Shown here: piece after piece, positions 22,894 to 35,200 of the stretch
How the letters are laid out: every line of letters begins with the position of its first letter
How positions within the stretch are numbered: position 1 is the stretch's first letter
Assembly (NCBI RefSeq): GCF_029873635.1
Contig: NC_080423.1
Coordinates: forward strand, 93,477,691-93,541,690
Reading direction: 5' to 3'
DNA from: Malania oleifera
Taxonomy: Eukaryota; Streptophyta; Magnoliopsida; Santalales; Ximeniaceae
Length of the DNA: 64,000 nucleotides
Made by a program: the position numbers and the translations under genes
Notes under the pieces: model-generated
Told to the model about the DNA's origin: nothing
The model's input: the letters and a program-made list of their open reading frames with translations, nothing else
Database searches by the model: none

Positions 22894-24693
22894 TGTAAAA
22901 ACCTGAACCGTGATATATGGAATAAATTAAAAAAGAAGGGTAAAATGGTAATTGAGTAAGTTTCGTCGACAAAGCCAGAGTTCGTCGATGAAGGCCTTCT
23001 GTTACTTGGCGACGAAATGCAAAGGCTCATCGACGAGGAGAAGCCGGAAGGTTTTGGGAAACCTAGAATCTCAGGCTCATCGACGAGGTCGTCGTCTCAT
23101 TGACGAACTGTCTTCATTGGATCGTCAATGAAAACGCCATCCCGTCGACGAGGTTGGCCGAATCAAAGGGCTATAAATATCAGTTTTCATTACTTTTCAG
23201 TTAAGAAATCTCAAATCCTCTCTCTATCTCTCTAGGAACTCAACATACTCTTTATTTCTCTCTCTAGATTTCTTCGTCATACACTGAGGAATCATTGATC
23301 TGACATTATCACGAGGATCAAGGAAGGATTCTCTACAAGATCTACGGATCGGATCTTCGTTCTGGGTGTTTTCGGGTTTTGGCTCAAAATCGAGGTAAGG
23401 CTCGGTTTTCAATTTTGATCTGGTAGTTATGTAGGGAAAAGGATTGTGAGTATATTTTGTACTGTGTTTTATAAGTTTTAAGAACTCGGTTCCCTGTTTA
23501 GGAGTCGTAGACTTTGGGATTTGATTTTCAGGGAAAGGTAAGGGGATTCAATTTATGTCTGTTATTTTTTAAATTAGACTCGATAGAACTGTAGTTCACG
23601 GTCCTGTGTGCGTTTTGGTTATTCATTTGGGAGAATCTAATAGGTAAAATTATGGGTTTTTTATGTTACAGTTTTGGGGAAAAGGGGGCATTGGGCTGCA
23701 TCCCTGGTTTTGTTAGAAAACCGTAAATATATTGTGATATATATTGTGTTATAGGGATGGTCGTGCCTTAACTTGTTTAAACTGTATATGTTTGGAAAAT
23801 CATAATTTTAGATTACCAAATGGGTGTGGTTTATTTGGTTATATAAGCATGCATAGTTGTGTTTTGTTGAAATGCAATAGGAACTGAATTTTGAATTGTT
23901 CTAGTTACTGAAAGAGTGTCCGGCTCTATATCTGAGAGCGTGAAATATCACCTGCCATGTGTAGCAAGAGTGTCCGGCTTTATATCCCAGAGCATGAGCC
24001 TTACTGGCTGATCACCGAAGGGTGTGGATCCTCCAGTTGTATTGGTACGATGTCATGGAAGCCCAGGGCTACGTCATGTGCCGGGGACGCAGTGTAATGC
24101 GGTCCGGCTTAGGGCCGAAGGGTGTGATGACACTGGGTTGCTTGATCATGTGTGTGTGCGTGTATGCACTGTACTGGAACTGTTTTGTGAAAATACTAAA
24201 ATTGCATTTTACTGTGTATGTTTTGTGTCATGATAACACTCAAATGTCACACACCGATATAACTTGTATCTGCCTTACTGAGAGGTGTCTCACCCCTGCG
24301 GTACATACATATTTTTCAGGTTTTTCGAGTAACTGGAACTAGCATCCTTGTGTTGGGAGCGTAGTGGTTAGTGTACTGCGAGAGGTACTTGGGTAAGTAA
24401 TAGGACTGTTTCAGGTTGTCTTTTGTGGTTTGGGCTAACACCCGAGTTGTGTTTTGTATTATAGGACTTGTAATTCCTTTTTGTATAGACTCTGGTATAG
24501 TACAGAATGTGTATAAAAAGACTATTTTCCGTTGTGTATACCCTTATTATATGTGAATGTGTATAGAGTACCTAAGAATCCCACGAGGTCGGACCCTCAT
24601 TCATTGTGTTGTGTCATAGATTTTGTATGATACAGAGACATGTTAGGTTACTATTTCACTCCTGGGTCCCATTACTGGGTTTGGGGTTTGACA
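22894..24693 (+). mobile_element. Solo LTR (Ty3/gypsy type), GTCGACGA-rich
   Basis: The sequence begins TGTAAAAACCTGAACC and ends GGTTTGGGGTTTGACA, typical of long plant gypsy LTRs, and no internal region adjoins either end. Flanks AAAAA and AGAAA agree at four of five bases. A TATA motif (CTATAAATAT, near 23171) follows an array of GTCGACGA palindromes (22964-23155). AAGAGTGTCCGGCTnTATATC occurs twice at 23910-23985. An old solo LTR, about 1.8 kb. Confidence 0.72.
22964..23155. repeat. Array of TTCGTCGACGAA-like palindromes
   Basis: About nine degenerate copies of a 12-base palindrome centred on GTCGAC (variants TCGTCGATGAA, CTCATCGACGAG) at irregular 15-30 base spacing, in the U3-like part of the LTR just before its TATA motif. 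Confidence 0.75.
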
Positions 24694-26458
24694 AGAAATC
24701 ACTTTGAAAATTTGTTATCATTTTTTAATGAAAATTTGCCTAATAAATAGTTTATAAAAGTCATTTTTTTTGTTCATGAAAATGGTCTTTGTTGTATGCT
24801 TAATAAAAGTTGTTGTAAAACTACCAAAAGCATAACAATTATGACAATAAGCCTTAAAGGCTAAAACTAATGTTGTCTTTTGTAAAAAATAAGGCTAATA
24901 TTGACTATTGAGTGAATAATAGTTACAAAATTATTATGCTACTTTTGCATAAGTGGAAACAAAAAGTAGTCGTTGATTCATAAATTCTACTTTGGAACAA
25001 CAACTTGTTGACAAATAATTTTTGCTTTTTTTTTTTTAATTAAATGCTACTAAAGATATTATTTAAGTGGAAAATAAAAGCATTATAAGATATATCCTTA
25101 ATTACGCGTGTCTAAAAAATCTTTATGTTACTTTTGATTCACGGGATATGTATTTTTAAGACTAGAAAGACTAATAAAAATGTCTATTCTTTTCCCATTT
25201 CGTAAAAGATGGAATACCATAAAAAATAAAATAAAAAAATTTGTTTGAATCACTTCTTTCTAAATTATTGCATTCTTATACAATTTTCATTATTTTTCAT
25301 GGTACTTCATCCTATTTGTAAGAGCACTTATTCCATGAGTCAAATGTAATCTTACTTCAAATTTATTTATTTTTAATTAGTTAGAGGCCCACACTAGGCC
25401 TAGCTAGGCTATACCTACATAACTAACAGGGTTAAGTTGAACTCGAAATTCTAACTAAACCAACCTTGTCAGTTTAGTGAAAATTCAATCCTAAGTTGAA
25501 CAATTAACTATACAATTTGTTTTGATTTGGATTGGCTTGATTATTGGATAAGTTGAGTTGGGTTAGTAGTTTAACTTTTTAAATAAGAAGAAGAAAAACT
25601 AACACAAACAAATATAAGAGATTAAAAATTTACAAAGCTTAATGAGACATATTAATTGATAAAGAAAATCTCATTCAAGTTAATTATACGTCAGATTTCT
25701 CATTTAAAAAATAGTATCAACTAGCTTATTTATATATATAACCCACTTACTATTATTTTGTTAGATTCATATCATTTAGATTTGATTTGGGTCAATCAAG
25801 TGATTACACACTCAATTCGCAACCAAACCCGCATAGTCAAGTCATAATCAAATTGGACCCTAACAACCAACCTACACGTAGTTTGAAAATACTTCTTTGA
25901 GTTGAGTTGTTTTGGTTGGGACAGGTTGGGTGGATCTTTAAATAGTTGTTACTCATCTTACAGTGCACAACCTGTCTTAAATTCGAACCTTTAATTTCTA
26001 ACATAAAATTTTCAAACTTTAAACACCAAAATATCTTCTAAGTAATGTGAAATTTAATCTTTTACACATGCCAAGTATTTGAATATCTTCATTCCTAGCG
26101 GGTGGAAATCATATTACTAGGTGAACATTTTTAACTAATTGTCTATATCAATTAATCTATTATTAGTTGATATCTCATACTGTATGTATCGATTTTTCTA
26201 TTTAACTCCTATCAAAGTCATATATATCTTGATATATTAAGGCTTATATGATACTTTGTAAAGTTAAAACCTAAATCATCTTCATATCACCATCTTTAAA
26301 GTATATGACTAACATAAGATGTAATTGACTCCTTCCATCTAATTTCTTAATGTACTCATCGAACTAGCGAGACCATATCTTTCCCTGAAACCCACTCACG
26401 TGATAGTATATCAAGGTGGTTCAAATGCCAAATATAGTTGTATTTGTCAAACCACAAT
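24694..26458. other. AT-rich intergenic DNA
   Basis: No gene, RNA gene or bounded repeat recognised. Scattered GTTGGGTTG-like words near 25540-25570 and 25900-25930 may be remnants of a repeat. Confidence 0.5.
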
Positions 26459-27686
26459 GAGATATTCTCCACTTTGACTTATTAGGTCTCACGATTTATC
26501 CTATAAAATATGTCTCTAAAGATTAAAATGTAAATCATCCTTATATGTAAAGATCTCCCTATCATATGATTGATGTAGCATTATAGAACTACGCATAATT
26601 TTTAAAAATACTTTATAAGTTAAAATTAAAATCTATCAATAAACTATTTAGGAAAAATATAATAAAGTTGTAATGAGATTCTATTGATAATAAAAATGTA
26701 ATTATTGAACTTGGAATAGATGGGCAAGAGTTTGAAAAGAGAAAAATGTAATATTATTTTAGTATGATAAAAATTCAATGAATAAAAATAAAATAAAATG
26801 CATGTACTAAATTGAAAATTATAATTCTTTTGACAATTCGATAATAAGTGTTACATAAAGATCTTTTTAATTAATAATTTTAGATGTATTTAAAAAATTT
26901 AGATTTTAGATTTAAATTGACATAATTTTGAATAAAACTCAATACAAAATTGATTAATTGAATTTCTTTTGAACTCATAAAAATTCAACCTTGAAATTCA
27001 TATTTTCAAACATTCAACTTGTTCTCATTTACCATTTAAATTTAAAATTGTTTAAGAGATAATAAGAGAGTTAGAGATAATGTAGAGTTGAGATATTCTC
27101 CATTTTGACTTATTAGGTCTCACGATTTAGTCTATAAATCGTGTCTCTAAAGATTGAAATGTAAATCACCCTTATATGTACTATGCAAACTTTTTTTAAA
27201 AAAAAAAAAAAAACTTTATACTTTAAATTTAAATTTTAGTAATAAACTATTTAGAAATAATATAGTAAATTTATAATAAGATTTCCATTGATAATGAAAA
27301 TATAATTATTGAAATTTGAGTTTGGAAAGAGAAAAATGCAATCTTCAATTCAATTGAATGTTTTGTATAGAATAAAAATAAAGTAAAATAAAATAAAAGT
27401 GCTAAATTGAAAATTAGACTTGTTTTGACAAATCCGATGATAATTATTGCATAATGATCTTTTAAATTAATAACTTCAGATGAGTTTTAAAATTTTTTAA
27501 ATTTATATTTGGGAATGTAAAATTTAAATTTTAAATTTAAATTGACATAAATTTGAATAAAACTCAATATAAATTGATTAATTAAATTTATTTTAAATTC
27601 ATAAAAATTGAATACTAAAATTCATTTTCCCAACTTGTTCACATTTATCATTTAAATTTAAATTTTTTAAGAGATAATAAGAGAGT
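26459..27686 (+). repeat. Tandem duplication of about 630 bp
   Basis: Copy 1 (26459-27089) and copy 2 (27090-27686) lie directly next to each other. They share GATATTCTCCAnTTTGACTT, TATTAGGTCTCACGATTTA and, near the ends, GAGATAATAAGAGAGTTA, in the same order with similar spacing. Copies have diverged visibly. The second copy ends about 70 bases before the likely transcribed start of the ZIP gene. Confidence 0.8.
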
Positions 27687-27755
27687 TAATTGAAATTGAA
27701 ATATTTATCATTTTTTTTTTAAGAAAATAAATAAAGAAGGTAAAGTTGGCGGTGA

Positions 27756-29235
27756 TTGCGAGTAATTGTGAGTTGGAGGGGAGGCGGAGGAAAGACCAGA
27801 AGACGACGATTTTCTTCTTCAGATTATCTCTCAACTTCTTCCACTTGTGAATTCAGATGTCATCTTCCCCAAAGTCAAACTGATTTCTTCTGCTCCCGAA
27901 CTCTTTTCAGTTTCATTCCCCAATTCATAATTCTCCCACGCCCAACCGCTTTTCCGGTGCATCGCCCGATCCGTTATCCGTTCTCCGATCAGCGGGTCTG
28001 TGACGTCATTAGCTGGTTTTGTTTTGCTTTTTGTGGGTTGTTGCTGGTTTCTTCTTGCAAAACAGCGTGCTCCTGTAATATCAACATTTGTTGATTTTGA
28101 TATTAAATTCTCTGGTTTTGCTGTTTGTTTCCGCAATTATTTTAATGCCCTTCTTGCTTTGCAGTTTATTCGGTGGAATCTACGCGTTCTTTGGGGCTGT
28201 GCCGAAGGGTGATCTTTCGGTACGTTTGATTGTCTTGTTTTGAATTTGGAATTTGGATACATGATCAATCAATTGCAATCTGCATTTTCATGCCTAGCAA
28301 TTTGACACCTTTTACCCCTTTCTCTCTCTGGTTTGGCAAGTTAATTTTGGGTATTGGTAGAAACGTTCTTCTCTTTGATAGAGTATAGAGAGGAGGGTAT
28401 GGAGTTATTTCCATTTTTTGCATGTTTTGCTCACTCGTAGATGAATTTGATTTGGGTTTCCGTCTGTGGTAATGAAATTAGGCCTTGGGAAAGAACCCTT
28501 CTTAGATAATGTTGGAATTCAAAATTTTAGTGTGATTTTTGGAAATTACAACAACTAGAAGGCTAAGGCTATATGAAGCCTTTTCTGCCATTCAAAATCC
28601 TTTTCCTCTATTCATGTTTTTGTTTTTTTTTTCCCGGATATTGTTTCTTAGAAAACGCCTTTTACATACCTTTAGATCTTTGCATTTTAGCTGCACAATC
28701 TCTGAGTTGACCCATCAATTTAATGAAGTTCATAAGCTGCATTCACTTGCTGGGTGTTTTTCCATATCTTTCCTTCTTTCTTTCTTTCTTTGTTTTTTCT
28801 GAAATTTGTTAATATAAAATCAGGTATCCTTTGCGTCCCTGCGGGTGAGAGATGTTGTGCTAGTCATTATAGCTTTAATTCTGGATGTGTACTCCATCTG
28901 ATCTTTTGCTTATGAGGTTCAACTTTTGATTGCAGCAGATATTGATCCAGCAGATTTGCTTGCAACAGGCTCATAGCTTACTTGTGCTTATTGATTGGCT
29001 TGTAGATGCATCCTTTCTACACTTCAAGAATATCGGATCTTTTCAAGCTATCCTGTTTATCAGACATATTTTGTTTGATCAAATTTGTATAAGAAGAGTG
29101 AACTGGGTCCAGTGGTGTTTCAGTTGGGGCTATAGAAACAATTCATCTTGCTGGTTTAATAATAGCGTTAACTGATGTTTTGATGGAGATTTTAATGTAA
29201 TCACAATTATTTTGGTGATTAACAGTTGAACAAAA
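27756..29235 (+). other. 5' leader exons of the ZIP transporter gene
   Basis: GC content rises at about 27750 and an exon-like leader runs to a donor CG/GTACGT at 28219/28220. A second leader exon probably begins after TTTGATTGCAG near 28936. A third acceptor AACAG/TTG at 29225 precedes the start codon by ten bases. The donor of the second leader exon is not fixed. The open frames here (27756-28094, 28539-28802, 28930-29175) match no family and are treated as untranslated or intronic. Confidence 0.5.
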
Positions 29236-32200
29236 ATGGTGTCTAAATTCAAACAGGCTGTCATATTTTTTCTATTTTTCATAGTGTTGTGTGGTTATGC
29301 TATAGCAGAGCAAGAAAAAGAAATTCCACAAACAATACGAGCTGCTCCACACAAGGATGTAGGAATTAATGTTATAGATGGCACTGGTTCTAAGAATGCT
29401 TTTAGTTCAGAGAGTACCAGTGAAAAGCTGGTTGAGAGGAAGGGTGGGAACAGTAGGGTGTCAGTGGCCACAGTTGCATTGTTTACATTGGCAATGGCTG
29501 CTGCCACTGGTTTAGGTGCTCTACCATTCTTCTTTGTGGAGCTTGATCCCCAGTGGGCTGGAATATGCAATGGAATGGCTGCTGGAGTGATGTTGGCTGC
29601 AAGCTTTGACCTAATACAGGAAGGTCAAGATCATGGGAGTGGCAGCTGGGTTGTGATTGGAATTTTGTCTGGCGGCATATTCATATGGCTTTGTAAGAAG
29701 GTGATGTCCTTTAATCTTCCAAATTTCAGCTAAATTATTTTACTAATTAGTGGCAGATGGCATTACAATTTTTCCATATCTGAACTAACAACTACATGTA
29801 AAATGTTGTCTGTTTCTAATGAGGTTGAGTAAAAGTAAAATTTAGAAAAAGAAAAACTTGAAATCAGCTGAATTATGACACACCTATACCTATATTGGTA
29901 TGTGCATAGAAAGATCTTAACAAAACAAACAAAACGAATTATAACAAATAGGTAAAATATGGCTGTCATTGTCACATAGATTCTAACAGTTCATTTAGAT
30001 TTCATCTATCTTGGCTGCATTGTCTGTCTTGAACAGTTACAGAAAAAATAAAAATAAAATAAAATAACCTTCTTCATGAAGGTTAAAGGGGATTGTTTTA
30101 CCATTGTATTAAGTGCTTGTGGTCAAGAGCAATGTGCATGGACTATAGACTTCAGAAAAAAAAAGTGTTAAAAGATGAAGGTGCTCTATTTGCTGTATAG
30201 CAACATTATTACATGATTTCCTTTAACTATTTTCAAAATTCAATTGGATTCACAACATTGTTCAATGAAGTTTTGTATTAGATTTCCCTTTTAGGACATT
30301 ATTTGAGAATTAAGGTTTGGTGACCAGAAAGAGCAAAACCCTGAGCTTGGGAAAAACATGTAACCTGTGTTTACAACCAGCAACAATTTTTCTGATGAAA
30401 AATTTCACAAGGAATACATGATTAAAATTAGAGTTGCCTTATCCATCCACATTTAAATAGTAGCTAACCTATAGTTTAGGTTTGCAATCAGGTGTGCATG
30501 TTGATCTCCCTTAAATATTTAGCTTATTGGAAAATTGCAGTTATGCGTGTGTATATTAACTGTCTCTTGGGTTTTGCGTTTACGTGTGCAACATCCAGAG
30601 TTTGAATCTTATAATAAAAGACTCTGGGTCTTTTCTGTAAGATGTTTGGGCATACCAACTTACCTTTATGTCTGACACTAATTTCTAATTGCAGTTCCTT
30701 GAACAATATGGGGAAGTAAGCATGCTAGACATAAAAGGTGCAGAGGCAGCTAAAGTTGTTCTTGTTATTGGAATAATGACTCTTCATTCCTTTGGGGAGG
30801 GCTCAGGTGTTGGAGTCTCCTTCGCTGGTCCAAAAGGTTTATCTCAGGGTCTTTTGGTAACTTTGGCCATAGCCGTGCACAACATACCCGAGGGTTTAGC
30901 TGTGAGTATGGTGCTTGCATCAAGGGGAGTTTCTCCTCAGAATGCGATGTTGTGGAGTGTAATCACATCATTACCTCAGGTAATGTTTTGTTCATTCTCA
31001 TTACTGATTGCTGTATGGGTTTTGCGCATGTATTGCTATATATTAGGCAGGAGTATTCTAGAATCAATTTCTGACTCATTTTAATATTTTAAAAGGACTA
31101 ACAGATAGTATTTAGAAATACATGTGCAGGATCACATCATTCCCTGCATATGGACAATGCTTTTCACATTGTTTGCAGCTTGATTTCTGAAATCTTGAGA
31201 CCTCAAAATTATATTATTTAAGATGTTACATGCCTTCACAGTTGGACTGCTGAACACTATGCAGTTCCATTTCATGCATCTATGATTGGTTTGTTTTGCA
31301 TACATTTCATTTATTGGATTTTAGAGTCCAAATAACTCTGTCAACTTGACATGTATTGGTCATTTTCATTTTTGGTTGTGGCAGCCCATCGTAGCAGTCC
31401 CTTCATTCATATGTGCTGATGCATTTAACAAGTTCCTACCATTCTGTACGGGCTTTGCTGCTGGATGTATGATCTGGATGGTCATTGCTGAGGTTCTTCC
31501 TGATGGATTTAAGGTAACATGCGTTGTTAATGAACATGCACAGAAATGCAGACTACATTGTAAAATTTCTTTTAATATATTTTTTATTTTTTTATTTTTG
31601 TTTTCATTAGAATTGTTTTCTCCATAATGCACTTTTCTACTGTAGTATTATGGAATGTAGACTAATTTTTAAAATTTATTTTTAATATGTCATATTAAAT
31701 GACATTTTTTATAATTAATGCATAATGCACCTCACAGTATTGGCTTAACTTGTAGAATGGAAATTGTGGCATTATTTCTGATAGATTAACCATATATATT
31801 TTTTAGGATGAAAGAATTTTCATACAAAGTCAATTTAATACTTTATCAGCTATCTGGCAAAGATTTTGGGAAACAAGTGTAAAACCACAAAGAGTAGACC
31901 TGCTGTCAACCAGCCTTAATGTAGAGCATAAGGGGCTAGGCTCAAACCTGTAACTCTCCCACATGTGGGAGAGTAAGATTTTGCTTCTTTTTCTTTTTTT
32001 ATTTGCACCACTCTTTAACTTCTTGAGCAGACATTATTTCACTAAACCAACCATTGCTTTGAGTATTCTATGTAAAATTCTTGTGCATCAGGTTCCATTT
32101 CAATTGGATATTGTAAGTTATACTTGTCCATGACATTAGTGTTGACTGCATAAATTATAAGTTTAACTTAAGGAAGATGGAATAGGTATAGATATCTGAT

Positions 32201-35200
32201 CATTTGAAAATTGACATGCAGTATATGTATATATTCTGAACTAAGTAAAAACATATACAACATGCTAAGTTTAGCAAAAATGAGATGGATGAGCAGCGTA
32301 ACCGTAATAGATAAACTAATGAATGAGCACATCCTTGTAAACTATGAGTAGCACTTGTAGAAGAAAAATGGCAGCAGGGTGGTTCTGATGGTTTTGTTAC
32401 TTGCATAAACTAGATAACTCACTAGTGAGAAAGAATAAGTTGGATGGAGGTAGTTAGGAGATTTGATGGCACTTCAACTTCCCAGGAATGTTCTTCATGA
32501 TTGAGCAGAATGGCAGAAAAGGATTGATATAACCAACGTCATCTAGTGAGACTTAAGTTGTTGATTTTTCTGTCGCATCTATGTATATCTTACTAATTTG
32601 AAGGACTGAAGGTCAAAACGCATATCACAGTTTGTGATAGGATATAAACTGTATAATTTTGTAACGATTGGAACCTTATTTTAAAAAAATGGTAACATTT
32701 AATAAGCTCTAGCCATTGATGACATAATAGCCAAAATAAGCACTTAACCATCTCTGCATCATAACCATATCTTTTAACCTCTCTCTGGGGAAAGGGAAGG
32801 GTGGCCAATTGACTGCAGTGTGGTTTCTTCTATCTAAGTAGGAATTTTTTTACGTATTTTTGTGATCAAGGTGCTATTTTTTCTCTCATGTGTGTGTCAC
32901 ATGTTCGTTGTAATGGGCAGTTGAAGTGGTGTTGTTGAATAAATCCATCATTGATCAGGAGAGAAACTTGTAGTGTGGGTTAAGGGTTTATAATTTATAT
33001 TCTAGTTTGACATCTTGACCAAGTAAGTAATAGGTGATGCAAAATGGTATTTGTTTCTAGGAGGTCCTCCTGGGCTAATTCCAGTCTATATTTGTTCCTC
33101 CACAATGTTTGCCATGGTGTGCTTTGTTCTCTTAGCATAGTTTGGCCCCATTGCTAACAGCTTAAAATTTTAGGATAATTGGTGACCTAATAGAAAGTTT
33201 TCAGTTGGTTCAGTGACAACGTAAGTAACCTACTCATTTACACTTGAATAATGTGCAGTGTTAGGCCGTTCCAAATGATACTATACTCTTTCATGTTGCT
33301 CATTCCCATTCTTGTAAGCTTTCATTTTAGTTTTTAAGTATATATCTAGGAAACTGAAGTTTAGATCGGGCATTTTATTGATAATCATTTAGCCACATTG
33401 AAACATATTTGTTTTCCATGTCGTGCATGTCTTTTTCATATATATGAGTTAATTATTGTGGCTAAATGTGTGTAGTGTCAATTTTTGAGAAGCAATAACA
33501 TTTAATGCACTTTTGTTGCTTACATTGATTTCACTTTCTTTTCTCGTATCTATTTTTCCGTGTAATGGTATGAATTCTAACTAGTTGTGTTGATTCCTGC
33601 TTTATCTTTTCCTGAATATATTTGGACGTTCTCTTCATGTGCTCGTAGGTCCTTTTTATTTTGCAATGTGTAATTCTTAAATTATTTTTTTCAGATAACA
33701 AAAATTAATTAACAATTAAACAGAAGTATAGTAGGAAGAGGATAAGACATGCTCCTCAAAACCGCTAATTACAATAATGCTGCCTCCAATCCATTTGAAG
33801 ATCAGACGGGGATGTCACCCCAAAGATTCCAAAAGAATGTGCCCAAATGAAGCCAAAAAATTAACTCTATCCCACATCAGAGAAGCAGAAGTCAACTGTG
33901 CTTTGAATATCCTCACATTCCTCTCAAGCCATAACATCAAAAAGATTGCGTGTGCTGCACCCAAACCAACACCATAAAGCCCTCCCTCTTTTACTCTTCC
34001 AAAAACCCGATGTCTTACCATTAAGATCTCATATGCATTATCTGGAGCCACCCACTATTCGCTAAAACATGAGAAAAAGCATTTGAAAGCTTTCTCACCA
34101 ATGACAGTGAAGAAGAAGGTGCTATGCGTATCTGTGCTGAGAACCTTATGTTGGTATAACCATATAAATGTTGGATGTTTCAAATTAAAAAAATATCTGT
34201 TTAATAAATATTATATAACAGTCATTGATTTTATTTTAATTAAGTATATGTTAAATTTAATATATTAGTTTTAATGTTTTAAAATATTAACTACTATTTT
34301 AACAGTTTCATATTTATGATGCTGGAAGTTATACTTTACGTCATTTCAAGATACGGTTTTTCTTCTTTGAAATAACTTTATCTTCTATTCTTTTTTTAGA
34401 TCTATATTTTATTGGGTAACTAAATGATACTACATTTCCTATCGCTCTGGTGTTTGTGAGTGCACACAAAACCAAGCCAGCTGAGTAATCTTGGAGATTG
34501 TGCGCTCAGTGACTATATGCACCGAGAAATGTTTGCCGTAGGCACGAAATCGGCTTTAAGGACAGTGGTCCTTCCATGCTTCAACTTCTAATAAGTATTT
34601 GTATTTTTATTTAATATTAATTTTATTAGTAAATATTTTTCCATACATTATATTTCCATCACCTTATAGGGCTTCCTCTTCCTGTTACAAGTCATTCATA
34701 GTAATCCTGTTGAGAGATTGGATCTAAATGAAAGCCTAGACCTTAGTAGGAACCTTAGCCTTCCAAATAACATGATAAACGAGAAGGGGTTGTAGGTCTA
34801 GAAAGATGAGAAAATAAAGATTTAGAAGAAAAGACAAGAATCCTCTAACCAGACCCAAGCATCTCCCATATTGTGAGAAATGAAAGAATCCAACACACTC
34901 AGGAAAGAAGTAAGATCATCAACTTCTCTTTTGGTAACACTCGTAAAGAAATGGAAGTCTTAAGAAAGAGAGCTTACATCTTTCACAAAAAATTTAAAAA
35001 AACCAACTGTTATTGGTGCATTAGGAAATCTGGAAAGATGAGACAACAGCTCCAACGAAGTCTTTCCCACCCAAATGTCTTCCCAAAACCAAATTCTATT
35101 GCCATTACCCACTGAAGCAAGTAAGAAGAAAGAATAAATGAGCAGCTTGGGAAACATTGCTTTCCATTTCTAAGTTGATCCAAGCACCAGATTTGTACTA

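Noticed and set aside
27756-28212. Open frames at the start of the ZIP transcript region.
   Set aside because: They match no family and lie before a donor site; treated as 5' leader.
34149-34661. Considered as a MITE because copy B seemed to have long terminal inverted repeats.
   Set aside because: The apparent extra inverted bases come from the target site; TG/CA-type ends and perfect 5-bp direct repeats in both copies fit a solo LTR better.
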